Assembly: GCA_036491115.1 (NCBI GenBank)
Contig: DASXCQ010000105.1
Span: 7,440 to 71,439, forward strand
DNA: 64,000 nucleotides
DNA from: DATEPR01 sp036491115
Lineage (GTDB): Bacteria; Actinomycetota; Actinomycetes; Mycobacteriales; Pseudonocardiaceae
Reading direction: 5' to 3'
A program made the translations under genes and the position numbers. Shown here one piece after another: positions 35,227 to 43,642 of the stretch (the first letter of the stretch is position 1; every line of letters starts with the position of its first letter). The notes under the pieces were generated by a model, which did not search any database, was not told the DNA's origin, and saw only the letters and a program-made list of their open reading frames with translations.

Positions 35227-35244
35227 CGTCCTATGTCAATAGGA
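35227..35244. promoter_or_regulatory. Inverted repeat upstream of the ATPase remnant
   Basis: GTCCTAT and ATAGGAC, perfect 7-base arms with a 4-base spacer, lie 84-101 bases upstream of the ATPase start and just after the GntR stop. AT-rich for this genome. A candidate metal-sensor operator. Confidence 0.5.
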
Positions 35245-35263
35245 CAAGTTGTCAGCGTGCTGG

Positions 35264-36277
35264 TTAGTTCGCTGCCTCGGCGTGGTACTTGCGCTGGATC
35301 AGGTGCTCGGCGTAGCTGCGCACGGTCGCCAGCGACGAGTCGCTGATCAGGGTGGCGAACCGGATGAGCCGCTTGCCCGTCGCGATCTCGGCGACGGCGT
35401 CGGCGGAGGCGTCCGAGACCAGCACCAGGTCGGCCCACGCCACAGTCTTGCGCAGTGCGGGATCGGTCGCGGTGACCTGCCGCACATCGGCCATCACCAC
35501 CTCGGCGGAGCGCAGCACTTCCTCCATCATGGCTGCACCCGCGGGGTCGCTGCACACCACGGCGACCCGCCGGGCCTGGCCGGAGGTCTCCTTGGCGACC
35601 TGTACCAGGGTGGCCAGCGACGGTCCGATGCCCGCGCCCAGTACCGGGAATGGTGCTCCGGCCAGCAGGCCCATCGCCCGTTCCAACAGCCGCACCGGTA
35701 CCAGCGCGAAGTCGATTTCGCCGAGTGCGGCGAACCCGTCTTCCGTGCGGCCGGCCAGGTTCGCCAGCAGCACACCCTCGGCGTCCACGGCAGCGGACTC
35801 CTCGCGTAGCGCGGTGCACAGCAGTTCCAGCTCACCCGGGTAGTCGTGTACGACCAGCACCGCGATCCTGGGCAGCTGCGCCCACCGCTGGCCCTCGTAG
35901 TAAGCCAGTTGGCCGAACTCGGCGGCGGAGAACCCCAGCTCGGTGGCCTGCCTCAACGCCGAGGTCACCAGGGTGCGCAACTCGTGCTGCCGGGTCGGGA
36001 TGTTGGCCGCGGTGGGCCCTGCGACCGTGGTGCCACCGCCGGCCCTGGTGTAGACGTGGCCACTGGTCTCCAGTAGCCGGTACGCCTGACCCACGGTATT
36101 GCGGTTGATCTTGAGGAACTGGGCCAATTCGCGGATGGCGGGCAACCGATCCCCGGACTTGACGTCACCGCTGTCGATCGCCGCGACGATCTGGTCGTGG
36201 ATCTGGTTCACCAAGGGGATGGCGACGTCCCGACTGACCGAGATCCGCATGCTCGGCAGGGCTGAGCGTGGTGCCAT
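35264..36277 (-). CDS. GntR-family regulator with a large C-terminal sensor domain
   Basis: 337 residues. The winged HTH spans about 15-75 (PLVNQIHDQIVAAIDSGDVK, RLPAIRELAQFLKINRNTVGQAY). The C-terminal ~230 residues are not an aminotransferase or UTRA domain; they show a Rossmann-like periplasmic-binding-type pattern (FALVPVRLLERAMGLLAGAP, RRVAVVCSDPAGAAMMEEVL). The start ATG 36277 has GAGGA 10 bases upstream; ATG 36250 is an alternative. Its stop lies 120 bases upstream of the ATPase start on the same strand, so it may have controlled the ATPase. Confidence 0.8.
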   Translation of the reverse strand: MAPRSALPSMRISVSRDVAIPLVNQIHDQIVAAIDSGDVKSGDRLPAIRELAQFLKINRNTVGQAYRLLETSGHVYTRAGGGTTVAGPTAANIPTRQHELRTLVTSALRQATELGFSAAEFGQLAYYEGQRWAQLPRIAVLVVHDYPGELELLCTALREESAAVDAEGVLLANLAGRTEDGFAALGEIDFALVPVRLLERAMGLLAGAPFPVLGAGIGPSLATLVQVAKETSGQARRVAVVCSDPAGAAMMEEVLRSAEVVMADVRQVTATDPALRKTVAWADLVLVSDASADAVAEIATGKRLIRFATLISDSSLATVRSYAEHLIQRKYHAEAAN

Positions 36278-36386
36278 GGTCGTGCATCCTCATCCGCGCT
36301 GGTACAGCCGTTCCATACCATCATGGCACAGCTAGTCGGGACAAACGGGCCCGGCTGGAGTCCCACTAGGTCGGGCCGTGCCGGCA

Positions 36387-37432
36387 TCAGGCTGCTGGCG
36401 CGGCCGCATGCGCTGGGGAAAGGACCATGCAGAAGGCCTGGCACATGCGCAGCGGCTCGATTCGTTCCACCCGCAACCCGGCCTCCTGGGCCAAAGCCGT
36501 CCATTCCGATCGCATGGCCAGCCGCTGATGGGTGAGCACGTGGGTGAACTCGTATTCCGGCGTGAACAGCAGGTTGTCGTTCCGGATGGGCTCGCCGACA
36601 CTCTCCACCTCGACGGCCAGCAGCGTCCCGTCCGGGCCCAGCACATCGGCGATGTCCCGAAGACAGGCCAACACGCCGTCCCGGCCACGCTGGCGAAGCA
36701 ACTCGTGCAGCACGAACATGATCATGACCAGGTCGACGCCGGAGCGAGCCTCGGTGGATAGTTGCGAAACCCGCCCGGCGTCGCCCGCCACGATGGTGAC
36801 ACGATCGGCCAGGCCGTCGACGGCCACGGTCTCGGTGGCGACCGCACAGGTCTCGGCGTTCGCGTCCACCCCGACACCGGTGAGCCCCGGTCGGGACTGG
36901 ACGATCCGGCTCAGCATGAGGCCGCTACCGCAACCCAGGTCCATGACCTTGGTAATCGACCGATTCCCCAGGAGTTCGGGAAACCGCGTCATCAGGTTGT
37001 CCTCGAGCGAGGTCAGCCCGGTCGCCAGGTCGGGCACGGACCGTGTACGTCGCGGCCGAAGACCTTGCGGCCGGCCACCAGGTCCTCGACCTCCGCCATG
37101 ACCGGCTCGTAGGCGCCGACCATGGTGCCCAGATAGCCGAAATAGGGGACGAGGGTGGCGCCGCGCCCGGCCAGCGTGTACATCGTGTCGTCGCGCTGGA
37201 GGTAGCCGCGCACTGTCAGGTAGTTGAGCAGTGCGACCAGCAGTTCCTCGTCATTGCCGTCCGCGACCAGTTCGTTCAGCTGCAACGGCTCGCCGGAACC
37301 GGCCCGCTGCAGCAGTCCCATCCGCCACATCGCGAGCAGGGCTTTGGTCTCATAGTATCCCTGAACGGCACGGAACAGGTGGGACTCGGGCTCTTCGGTC
37401 ACAGCATTCGGTTGTCCGATCACGGGATTCAC
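36387..37432 (-). pseudogene. SAM-dependent methyltransferase split by one frameshift
   Basis: Two overlapping frames make one normal protein. 37432-37013 encodes the N-terminal helical/winged domain (SHLFRAVQGYYETKALLAMW, GYLGTMVGAYEPVMAEVEDL). 37037-36387 encodes the Rossmann domain with VMDLGCGSGLM, GVDANAETC and EYEFTHVLTHQRLA. The join needs a one-base shift near 37040, where GRDVHGP should run into VPDLATG. Either a true frameshift, a sequencing error, or two separately translated subunits (GTG 37037 could restart). Small-molecule O- or C-methylation is the family role. Confidence 0.7.
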
Positions 37433-37604
37433 CAGTCCTCACTCCGCCGGTAGCTGCCGCGGTCACCTCATCGGAGTCTTTCAGCAAGCCGTCACCCGTG
37501 CGTCACGGTGCCATGACCGTGGCGCGACTGAATCGCCGCTGCCTGCGCTGACGCAGAGGCACGCGTGTCCGATGTGACGAAGCAGTGACGGTTCGGCAGA
37601 CACG

Positions 37605-38267
37605 ATGACCGGATTGTCGGTCAGGCCCGACGCGCTGCGTTCCGCGGAAGTCCACAGCGAACCGTGGTGGTGGGCCCACTATGAAGGCGCCTTCCTGGAA
37701 CCTGAAGAAATGGCGAAGGTCTACCCGTCCGCCCGCATGGTGCACGAGCCAAAGGACCACACGGTCAGCGAGGGCCCGGACCAGAACCCGGGTCGGAGCA
37801 CGCTGGATACCCGGCGCACTTTGGTCGACGTCGGCACCGACGAGCCGATGATCTGGTCCGACCTGGATGAACGTTGGCTGGATGTCGCTACGGACCTTGT
37901 TTCGCCGGAGTACCGGGAAGCGCTGAGCGGCGTCGTCGGCATCGACTTGGCCAACCTGAAGATGCGCGCCGCCTTCCACACTTTCAACGAAACCTATTCC
38001 TGCCGCCCACACTTGGACGACGAGCGCGAACGTGTGGTACACCTGCTCTACCTGGACGGCACCGACAGCGCCGACTGCGGCGGGTTTTTCCAGGTCCTCA
38101 CGTCGAGCGATCCGAAGGATCTGGTCACCGAGGTACCACCAACGCCGAACCAGTCCATCATCCAGGTGCGCACCGACAATTCCTGGCATGCCGTATCCCC
38201 GCCGACCGCCGGCAGCGAGGTGCCCCGCAAGATGTTGCACATCACCTGGGAGGACCCGCGCCGATGA
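37605..38267 (+). CDS. 2-oxoglutarate/Fe(II)-dependent oxygenase-like protein
   Basis: 220 residues from ATG 37605. The jelly-roll facial triad is visible: His136-x-Asp138 in SCRPHLDDERERVVHLLYLD (in sections) and His195 in NSWHAVSPP. The middle YLDGTDSADCGGFFQV resembles the Ofd1/prolyl-hydroxylase-like 2OG family. Short N terminus, no signal peptide. Likely hydroxylates a small molecule or peptide. It stands alone between the divergent methyltransferase and SARP 1. Confidence 0.82.
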   Translation: MTGLSVRPDALRSAEVHSEPWWWAHYEGAFLEPEEMAKVYPSARMVHEPKDHTVSEGPDQNPGRSTLDTRRTLVDVGTDEPMIWSDLDERWLDVATDLVSPEYREALSGVVGIDLANLKMRAAFHTFNETYSCRPHLDDERERVVHLLYLDGTDSADCGGFFQVLTSSDPKDLVTEVPPTPNQSIIQVRTDNSWHAVSPPTAGSEVPRKMLHITWEDPRR

Positions 38268-38437
38268 CCAGGACCGGCGGGTGACTCCTCCAGGATCATC
38301 ACGGTCATGACGATATGTGAGATGCCCCTACGATGAATGGATGACGTCGGCCGCGGGATCACACGGAGAGTGAACGATCATTCAGGTGATCAGATAGAGA
38401 TCCTCGCCTCGCGTTGGACACGGACTGTTGCAGAGTG

Positions 38438-38463
38438 CATACTTCCGGATGAGCGAATATTTG
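38438..38463 (+). promoter_or_regulatory. SARP-associated motif, copy 1
   Basis: CATACTTCCGGATGA followed by GCGAAT and then ATTTG. The same 15-base core precedes SARP 2 and SARP 3. The motif starts 57 bases before the SARP 1 ATG at 38495. Probably a shared promoter or operator element. Confidence 0.7.
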
Positions 38464-38494
38464 CCCGTGTCACGTCGGCATGAGGGGGATTCGA

Positions 38495-39295
38495 ATGGAG
38501 GATGAGGTCCACATCGTCGTGCGTCCTACAGCGACGATCTCCACCGACCGTCTGATCTCCTCTGACGGGGACGATCTCTCGCTACAGCAAGCGGACTTGC
38601 GCGTGTTGGGTCGGTTCGATCTGACCGTCGGTTGCCGGTCTGTTCCGTTGGGGGTTACGAGTCAGCGACTGCTTACATTGGTCGCGATCCGGTCGGGCCA
38701 GATCCCGCGGACTCAGGCGGCTGGCACCCTGTGGCCGGATACCCGTGCGCCGCGTGCGGCGGCCAACCTTAGATCGGTGTTGTGGCGGCTACAGCAGTGT
38801 TGCGGTGGCGTCGTGGACGCCTCGTTCTATGATCTGCGGTTCACGCCGCACGTGCGGGTCGACATGCACCACGTGTCCCAGGTGGCCTTCGGTTTGTTGG
38901 GTGGATCGGCGGATGTGGACGCTGACCAGTTGAAGGAGGCGATGAATTGCAATCTGTACGACGACATCGCCGCCGGTATCGGTGACGCCGACTGGTTGGC
39001 GAGCGAGCGCGAACGGTTCCGCCAGTTACGGGTGCATGCGCTGGAAGCCCTGGCAAGCAGGCAGATCGACGCTGGCTGGCACGGCGCGGCGGTGGAGGCG
39101 GCCCTCGGTGCCGTGCGTGCCGATCCGTTCCGGGAGAGCGCCTACCGATTGCTGATCAGGGCGCATCTCGCCGAAGGCAGCCGGTTGGAGGCCTACCGGC
39201 TGCACCGCGCATACCGCGAACTGCTGCAGCGAGAACTGGGACTTGAACCTTCCGGCGAGTTCATGACCTTGCTGCACGACAACTGCGGCGCATGA
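38495..39295 (+). CDS. SARP-type transcriptional activator 1
   Basis: 266 residues; ATG 38495 is chosen because AGGGGG lies 8 bases before it (ATG 38480 is possible). The N-terminal OmpR-like winged helix (LRVLGRFDLTVGCRSVPLG, then AAANLRSVLWRLQQCCGGVV) is followed by the BTAD domain (DWLASERERFRQLRVHALEAL, EAYRLHRAYRELLQRELGLEPS). Small SARPs activate antibiotic operons by recruiting RNA polymerase to direct repeats. Close paralogues at 42.6 and 46.4 kb share the upstream motif. Confidence 0.9.
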   Translation: MEDEVHIVVRPTATISTDRLISSDGDDLSLQQADLRVLGRFDLTVGCRSVPLGVTSQRLLTLVAIRSGQIPRTQAAGTLWPDTRAPRAAANLRSVLWRLQQCCGGVVDASFYDLRFTPHVRVDMHHVSQVAFGLLGGSADVDADQLKEAMNCNLYDDIAAGIGDADWLASERERFRQLRVHALEALASRQIDAGWHGAAVEAALGAVRADPFRESAYRLLIRAHLAEGSRLEAYRLHRAYRELLQRELGLEPSGEFMTLLHDNCGA

Positions 39296-39316
39296 CCAAC
39301 ACCTCACCAGGCAACG

Positions 39317-39607
39317 TCACCAGTCCTGCCGGTCCTGCAGTTGCCGGACAGGCAGATCGTCGGTCACTGCGCGACCGCGATGACACCTGACTCCACGGAC
39401 AGCCTGCCTGCGCAGGAACCATGTGAGGACGACCGCGAACGCCAGCACGCCGACCGCGATCCCCCACGGGTTGACCAGCCAGCTCACGAGCGCGCTCAAC
39501 GCGCCGGCCGCCAGGAGCGCCGGTAGTCCGCAACACAGGGCCGGGATCAACAACAGCCCGATGGTGAGTGGGACGGTGGGTTCGTTGGAACGGTGTCGGT
39601 TGGGCAT
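39317..39607 (-). CDS. Small MerT-like membrane protein with vicinal Cys
   Basis: 96 residues from ATG 39607. Two TM segments; the first contains LLLIPALCCGLPALLAAG with a Cys-Cys pair followed by Gly, as in the first helix of mercury transporters such as MerT. The C-terminal tail has VRGVRCHRG, a further Cys, and is polar. It follows ArsR 1 on the same strand by 31 bases. Likely a Hg(II) or other thiophilic-metal import or handling protein; the third TM of MerT is absent. Confidence 0.65.
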   Translation of the reverse strand: MPNRHRSNEPTVPLTIGLLLIPALCCGLPALLAAGALSALVSWLVNPWGIAVGVLAFAVVLTWFLRRQAVRGVRCHRGRAVTDDLPVRQLQDRQDW

Positions 39608-39638
39608 CGCCGGAATCCTATGCTTTCGGTTGCTCGGC

Positions 39639-39995
39639 TCAACGCTTCGTGTGCGCGCACGTGGCGAGTGGCGCGGCATGGTCGGCCAGCTCGCGGAGCA
39701 GTCCCACCAATTCCGCGACGCGTGGGTCATGGACGCGATGATAGGCGAATCTGCCTGTGCGGCGAACCTGGATGTATCCGCAGTTGACCAGGCAGGCCAG
39801 ATGAACGGACACCCGGCCCTGTGACAGTCCGATGTGGGCGACGCAGTCAGTGACGTTGTGCTCGTCGTCGAGCAGGAACTCCACCAGCCGGAACCGAACC
39901 GGATCGCCGAGAACCCACGCGAACCTGGCCACTGTCTCCACGCCGACCGGATCGGTGCGCGACGCTGTCGTTGACGGTTGTGAGACAGAGTCCAT
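39639..39995 (-). CDS. ArsR-family metalloregulator 1
   Basis: 118 residues from ATG 39995. Winged HTH with LGDPVRFRLVEFLLDDEHNV and the recognition part LSQGRVSVHLACLVNCGYI. Cys51, Cys68, Cys72 and Cys113 match the positions in ArsR 2 and ArsR 3, and the Cys68-x3-Cys72 pair lies in the recognition helix. This resembles the ArsR-type mercury repressors of Streptomyces mer operons. It should release DNA on binding a thiophilic metal. It precedes the MerT-like gene. Confidence 0.85.
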   Translation of the reverse strand: MDSVSQPSTTASRTDPVGVETVARFAWVLGDPVRFRLVEFLLDDEHNVTDCVAHIGLSQGRVSVHLACLVNCGYIQVRRTGRFAYHRVHDPRVAELVGLLRELADHAAPLATCAHTKR

Positions 39996-40041
39996 GGTCG
40001 CCGTCCTCGGGCGGGATAGGCCACGTCTGGTCATTGTCGAT

Positions 40042-40515
40042 TCATGGCTTCGGGTGGGTCGCGTCGAGCAGACCGACCTGGACGGCGATGTCGTCGCTGG
40101 TGGTCGCATAGTTGGTGATGGACACCCGAAGCGCCCGTCGCCCGCCGATCCGGACACCGAAGATCTTGGCCTTGCCGGAGCTGTTCACGTCCTGTGCGAC
40201 AAGATCGAGGTGCGTCTCGTCGGTTCGCCCGGGGACCGGTCGTCCACGAAATAGATGACGAACCTGCGGCTGCACCGCACGCAGTGCATCCATCACCTTG
40301 CCGAGCGCGGCGTCCGGCCACATCGGAGTGTCGAAGTCGGATGCGTCGAGAGCCATCTCGACCTGGACGGCGGAGACCGAGGTCGAGGCGGGCAACTCGT
40401 CGATGTCTCCGAGATACTCCTCGCTCGCGGCGCCGAGGGTCGTCCACAACGCGGCGCGTTCGGCTGTATGGAGCTTGAGGCGGTCAACCGAGGTGCCCGC
40501 GATACGACCCGTCAC
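40042..40515 (-). pseudogene. PLP-dependent decarboxylase/aminotransferase with the catalytic core deleted
   Basis: 157 codons. The first ~80 residues (ERAALWTTLGAASEEYLGDI, DFDTPMWPDAALGKVMDALR) match the N-terminal arm of group II PLP decarboxylase-like enzymes. The last ~60 (AKIFGVRIGGRRALRVSITNYATT) match their C-terminal domain. The ~300 residues between, with the PLP-binding Lys, are absent and the two parts join in frame near FRGRPVP. It may still be translated but cannot bind PLP. Two short palindromes lie upstream. Confidence 0.65.
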
Positions 40516-40569
40516 CTCGGCTCCTCCACCGCTGGACGTTCCTTGCCGGCATCACGTTAGCAGAATTGT

Positions 40570-40603
40570 CCTAGAATACTAGGTCATAGTTGTCATAAAT
40601 GAC
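40570..40603. promoter_or_regulatory. Two adjacent palindromes upstream of the PLP remnant
   Basis: CCTAG-AATA-CTAGG at 40570-40583 and GTCAT-AA-ATGAC at 40592-40603. Both AT-rich, 55-88 bases upstream of the remnant's start and just beyond the merA stop. Candidate ArsR-type or other repressor sites. Confidence 0.45.
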
Positions 40604-40631
40604 TCAGCCGTGCTAACGCCGGACCAGGGTG

Positions 40632-42065
40632 TCAAGCGGCGCAGCACGAGAGTTTGGACAGATCTCGGGTGAACGCCTGCGCGGCGAGTCGGATGCCCTC
40701 GGCCATCGTCAGGTACGGGCTCCACAGGTCGGCGATCTGCTGGACCGTCATGTCGTTGGCCAGTGCGTACACGGCCGCCGCGATGACCTCACCAGCACCG
40801 TCGGCGACAGCGTGTGCGCCGAGCAGGCGACCGGTATCCGCGTCCGCGACGAGTTTGATCAGGCCACGGGTGTCCCGGTCGACCAGGGCCCGTGGCACGT
40901 ATTCCAATGGGAGCGTCCGGCATGCGCAGTGGTGGCCTTGCTGGACTGCGTCGACTTCGGTCAGGCCGGCCGAGGCGATGGCCGGACTGGTGAATGTGAC
41001 CCTTGGCAGATGGCGGTAGTCCAGCGCCCGGTCCGCTCCGTCGAAGGCGTTGTCCGCGACCAGTGCGCCGTGCGCTGCGGCGACGTAGACGAACTGCGGG
41101 TGGCCGGTGACGTCGCCGGCGGCCCAGACGCGTGGATTGCGGGTGCGCATGCGGTCGTCGACCACGATCTCGCCGCGCGGGCCGACGTCCACGCCGACCT
41201 CCGCCAGGTTCAGGCCCTCGGTCATCGGCGTGCGGCCGGTCGCCATCAGCAGTCGTTCGGCGCGTAGTTCCCCCGTGGCGCCGTGTTGGATGGTGGTCAA
41301 GGTGCGGCCGTTGTCCCCACGGCGTGCCGCGGCGACGGTCGTGCCGGTCCACACCGCAATGCCCTCGTCGCGCATGATCTGCTCGATCGTCGCGGACACC
41401 TCTGGCTCGTCGAACGGGGCCAACCTGGGCATGGCCTCGACGATGGAGACCCGGACACCGAGCCTGGCGAACAACTGGGCCTGTTCCAGGCCGACGGAGT
41501 TACCACCGATGACGATGAGCGATCGCGGCAGGCGGTCGAGTTCCATGGCTGTGGTCGAGGTCAGATACCCTGTATCGAACAGGCCGTCGATCGTCGGGAT
41601 TCGCGGTGTGGCGCCGGTGGCTACCACGTAGTGTGCTGCCGTTACGGTGACGCCACCGCCTGCTTCCAGTTCGACGCGCAGCACCGGCGCGGCATGCTCC
41701 GTGGCGAACGTGGCGGTGCCGGCCAAGATGTCCCAGCCGTACTCGGCGGCGAGAGCCGTGTACTTCTGCGCCTGAAGGCGCTCGATCAGGGCCGCCTTGC
41801 CCGCCACCAGTACCCGGAGGTCCACCTGGCCGGCCTGCGTGCTGATACCGGGGAACGGCTGTGCCGCGGCAACATGCCGTGCGTGGGCGGCGGCCAGCAG
41901 GGCCTTGGACGGCACGCATCCCGTGTTCACACACGTGCCGCCGACCGTACCGCGCTCGATCATGGCCACGGTCCTGCCCTTGCGCGCGGCGGCGATCGCC
42001 GCCGCGAACGCGGCGCCACCGGAACCGACAACCGCCAGGTCGACATCCAGTCGATCGATGTTCAT
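40632..42065 (-). CDS. merA: Mercuric reductase
   Basis: 477 residues. A pyridine-nucleotide disulfide oxidoreductase: FAD loop VVGSGGAAFAAAIAA, redox pair Cys45/Cys50 in GGTCVNTGCVPSK, NAD(P) loop VIGGNSVGLEQAQ and WAAGDVTGHPQFVYVAAAHG. The C-terminal LSCCAA (Cys474-Cys475) is the mark of MerA, handing Hg(II) to the active site of the partner subunit. The N-terminal HMA domain is absent, as in many actinobacterial MerA. It reduces Hg(II) to Hg(0) with NADPH. ArsR 2 lies 78 bases upstream on the same strand; a palindrome lies before its start. Confidence 0.95.
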   Translation of the reverse strand: MNIDRLDVDLAVVGSGGAAFAAAIAAARKGRTVAMIERGTVGGTCVNTGCVPSKALLAAAHARHVAAAQPFPGISTQAGQVDLRVLVAGKAALIERLQAQKYTALAAEYGWDILAGTATFATEHAAPVLRVELEAGGGVTVTAAHYVVATGATPRIPTIDGLFDTGYLTSTTAMELDRLPRSLIVIGGNSVGLEQAQLFARLGVRVSIVEAMPRLAPFDEPEVSATIEQIMRDEGIAVWTGTTVAAARRGDNGRTLTTIQHGATGELRAERLLMATGRTPMTEGLNLAEVGVDVGPRGEIVVDDRMRTRNPRVWAAGDVTGHPQFVYVAAAHGALVADNAFDGADRALDYRHLPRVTFTSPAIASAGLTEVDAVQQGHHCACRTLPLEYVPRALVDRDTRGLIKLVADADTGRLLGAHAVADGAGEVIAAAVYALANDMTVQQIADLWSPYLTMAEGIRLAAQAFTRDLSKLSCCAA

Positions 42066-42082
42066 GGTTCATCTTACATCCG

Positions 42083-42098
42083 GATATCAAGATATATC
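42083..42098. promoter_or_regulatory. Candidate ArsR operator at the merA promoter
   Basis: GATATCAAGATATATC contains the 12-base symmetric core ATATC-AA-GATAT in overlapping registers. It is 18-33 bases upstream of the merA start and strongly AT-rich for this genome, as ArsR/SmtB sites usually are. Confidence 0.6.
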
Positions 42099-42143
42099 TG
42101 TCCGCTGGGTGCGCGTCGTTCGCGAGCCTGATGCGGTTGTGAA

Positions 42144-42509
42144 CTAGCGACGTGGGGTGATGTTCATGCATGCCGCGAGGGCGCCGGCGTTGTCCGCCGC
42201 CAGAGCGCGCGCGAGCATGATCAACTCGGCGACGCGGGGATCGCTGACGTGGTAGTAGGCGAATCGGCCTTCGCGGCGGACGTTGACGTAGCCGCAGTCG
42301 GACAGGCAGGTCAGGTGGGTGGACACGCGGCCCTGAGACAGACCGATGTGCAGGACGCACTCGGTGACGGTGTGTTCCTCGTTGAGGAGGAATTCCAGCA
42401 GTCGTAGCCGCGTGGGATCAGCAAGGGCACGGAAGAACTTGGCGACCACTTCCACGCCACCGGCGTCGTGGGGCAGCAGGGTACGTGCGGGTCTGCGCTT
42501 CACGGCCAT
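42144..42509 (-). CDS. ArsR-family metalloregulator 2
   Basis: 121 residues from ATG 42509. FFRALADPTRLRLLEFLLNEEHTV leads to the recognition part LSQGRVSTHLTCLSDCGYV. Cys51, Cys68, Cys72 and Cys114 line up with the other two paralogues. Directly upstream of merA and codirectional, it is the best candidate for the merA repressor. SARP 2 ends 98 bases before it on the same strand. Confidence 0.9.
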   Translation of the reverse strand: MAVKRRPARTLLPHDAGGVEVVAKFFRALADPTRLRLLEFLLNEEHTVTECVLHIGLSQGRVSTHLTCLSDCGYVNVRREGRFAYYHVSDPRVAELIMLARALAADNAGALAACMNITPRR

Positions 42510-42607
42510 CTCGTCCCTGCCTTCGCCTCGATGTCGCTGACACCCAAGGTGTCCATCATATCGTGGCGCCGCCGTGGTATCGGGACATTCGCATGGGCAG
42601 ATATCCA

Positions 42608-43405
42608 CTAGTTGTTGCGGCCACTGTCCAGCAGCGACATGAACTCATCGGACGGAGTCAAGCCCAACTCGGTGCGCAACAGGGTGCGGTAGGTGGTGTG
42701 ATGGCGGTGGGCCTCGAAGCGGCTGCCTTCGGCCAGATGCGCTGTGATGAGCAGGTGATAGGCACTCTCCCGGAACGGATCGGCCCGGACCGCGCCGAGC
42801 GCTGCCTCGACCGCTGCGCCGTGCCAGCCCACCGTGATCAAGCGGTGGGCGAGGGCTTCCAGGGCGTGGACACGGAGCTGACAGAAGCGCTCGCGTTCGG
42901 CGACGAGCCAGTCGTCGAGGCCGATGTCGGGAGCTATGTCGTCGTACAGGTTGGTGCGCATGGCATCGCGCAACTCGTCCGAGTTCAACTGGGCTGCCGG
43001 GTCGAGCAGCGTGTGCACGACACGGGACACGTGCTGGAGGTCCACGGTGACGCCAGGGGCCAGCCGGAGATCGTGGTAGGAGGCGTCGACGAGATCGGTG
43101 CAGCACTGATGCAACCGCCACAACGCGGACCGGAGGTTGGCCGCGGCCCTGGTCCCCCGATGTTCTGGCCAGAGGATGCCCGCTGCGGGGCTGCGGGGCA
43201 GGTGGCCCGAGTTGAGCGCGATCAGGGTCAACATGCGTTGGCTGGTCGTACCGAGCGGGATCGAGTGGCCGCCGACGCTGAGATCGAACGTGCCGAGGAC
43301 GCGCAAGCTGATCCAACTCTGCGTGCCGTGTACCGGCTCGTTCGCGGTGGGCACCTGGTCACCGGTATGGCGTGTGTCGGGTGCGGCCAAGGTGTGAGCA
43401 GTCAC
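42608..43405 (-). CDS. SARP-type transcriptional activator 2
   Basis: 265 residues; GTG 43405 has AAGGGG 6 bases upstream, while the in-frame ATG at 43435 lacks one. Winged helix (LRVLGTFDLSVGGHSIPLG, AAANLRSALWRLHQCC) plus BTAD (AVEAALGAVRADPFRESAYH). Strongly similar along its length to SARP 1 and SARP 3. It is followed on the same strand by ArsR 2 and merA, so it could link metal and pathway control. The shared motif lies 51 bases before its start. Confidence 0.9.
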   Translation of the reverse strand: MTAHTLAAPDTRHTGDQVPTANEPVHGTQSWISLRVLGTFDLSVGGHSIPLGTTSQRMLTLIALNSGHLPRSPAAGILWPEHRGTRAAANLRSALWRLHQCCTDLVDASYHDLRLAPGVTVDLQHVSRVVHTLLDPAAQLNSDELRDAMRTNLYDDIAPDIGLDDWLVAERERFCQLRVHALEALAHRLITVGWHGAAVEAALGAVRADPFRESAYHLLITAHLAEGSRFEAHRHHTTYRTLLRTELGLTPSDEFMSLLDSGRNN

Positions 43406-43432
43406 GGGAACCCCTTGCCATGACATCGCTGA

Positions 43433-43456
43433 CAAATTCGTTCATCCGGAAGTATG
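43433..43456 (-). promoter_or_regulatory. SARP-associated motif, copy 2
   Basis: On the minus strand it reads CATACTTCCGGATGA then ACGAATTTG. The 15-base core is identical to copies 1 and 3. It starts 51 bases before the SARP 2 GTG, the same spacing as for SARP 3. Confidence 0.75.
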
Positions 43457-43642
43457 ACATCTGAGGGCCGTCGCGTCCACCGCGCCTGGTCTGCCTCTGC
43501 CGAACAGCTTCCCGCACCGGCGGGCACCTTTCCGATCGCCACACAGCCGGACGGGGGCCGCCTGACGAGGCCGTGACTGGTGCGTGACGGTGCCTGGAGC
43601 AGGTTGCGGTGACGGTACCCACGCGGCAAGGGAGGCAGGAAT

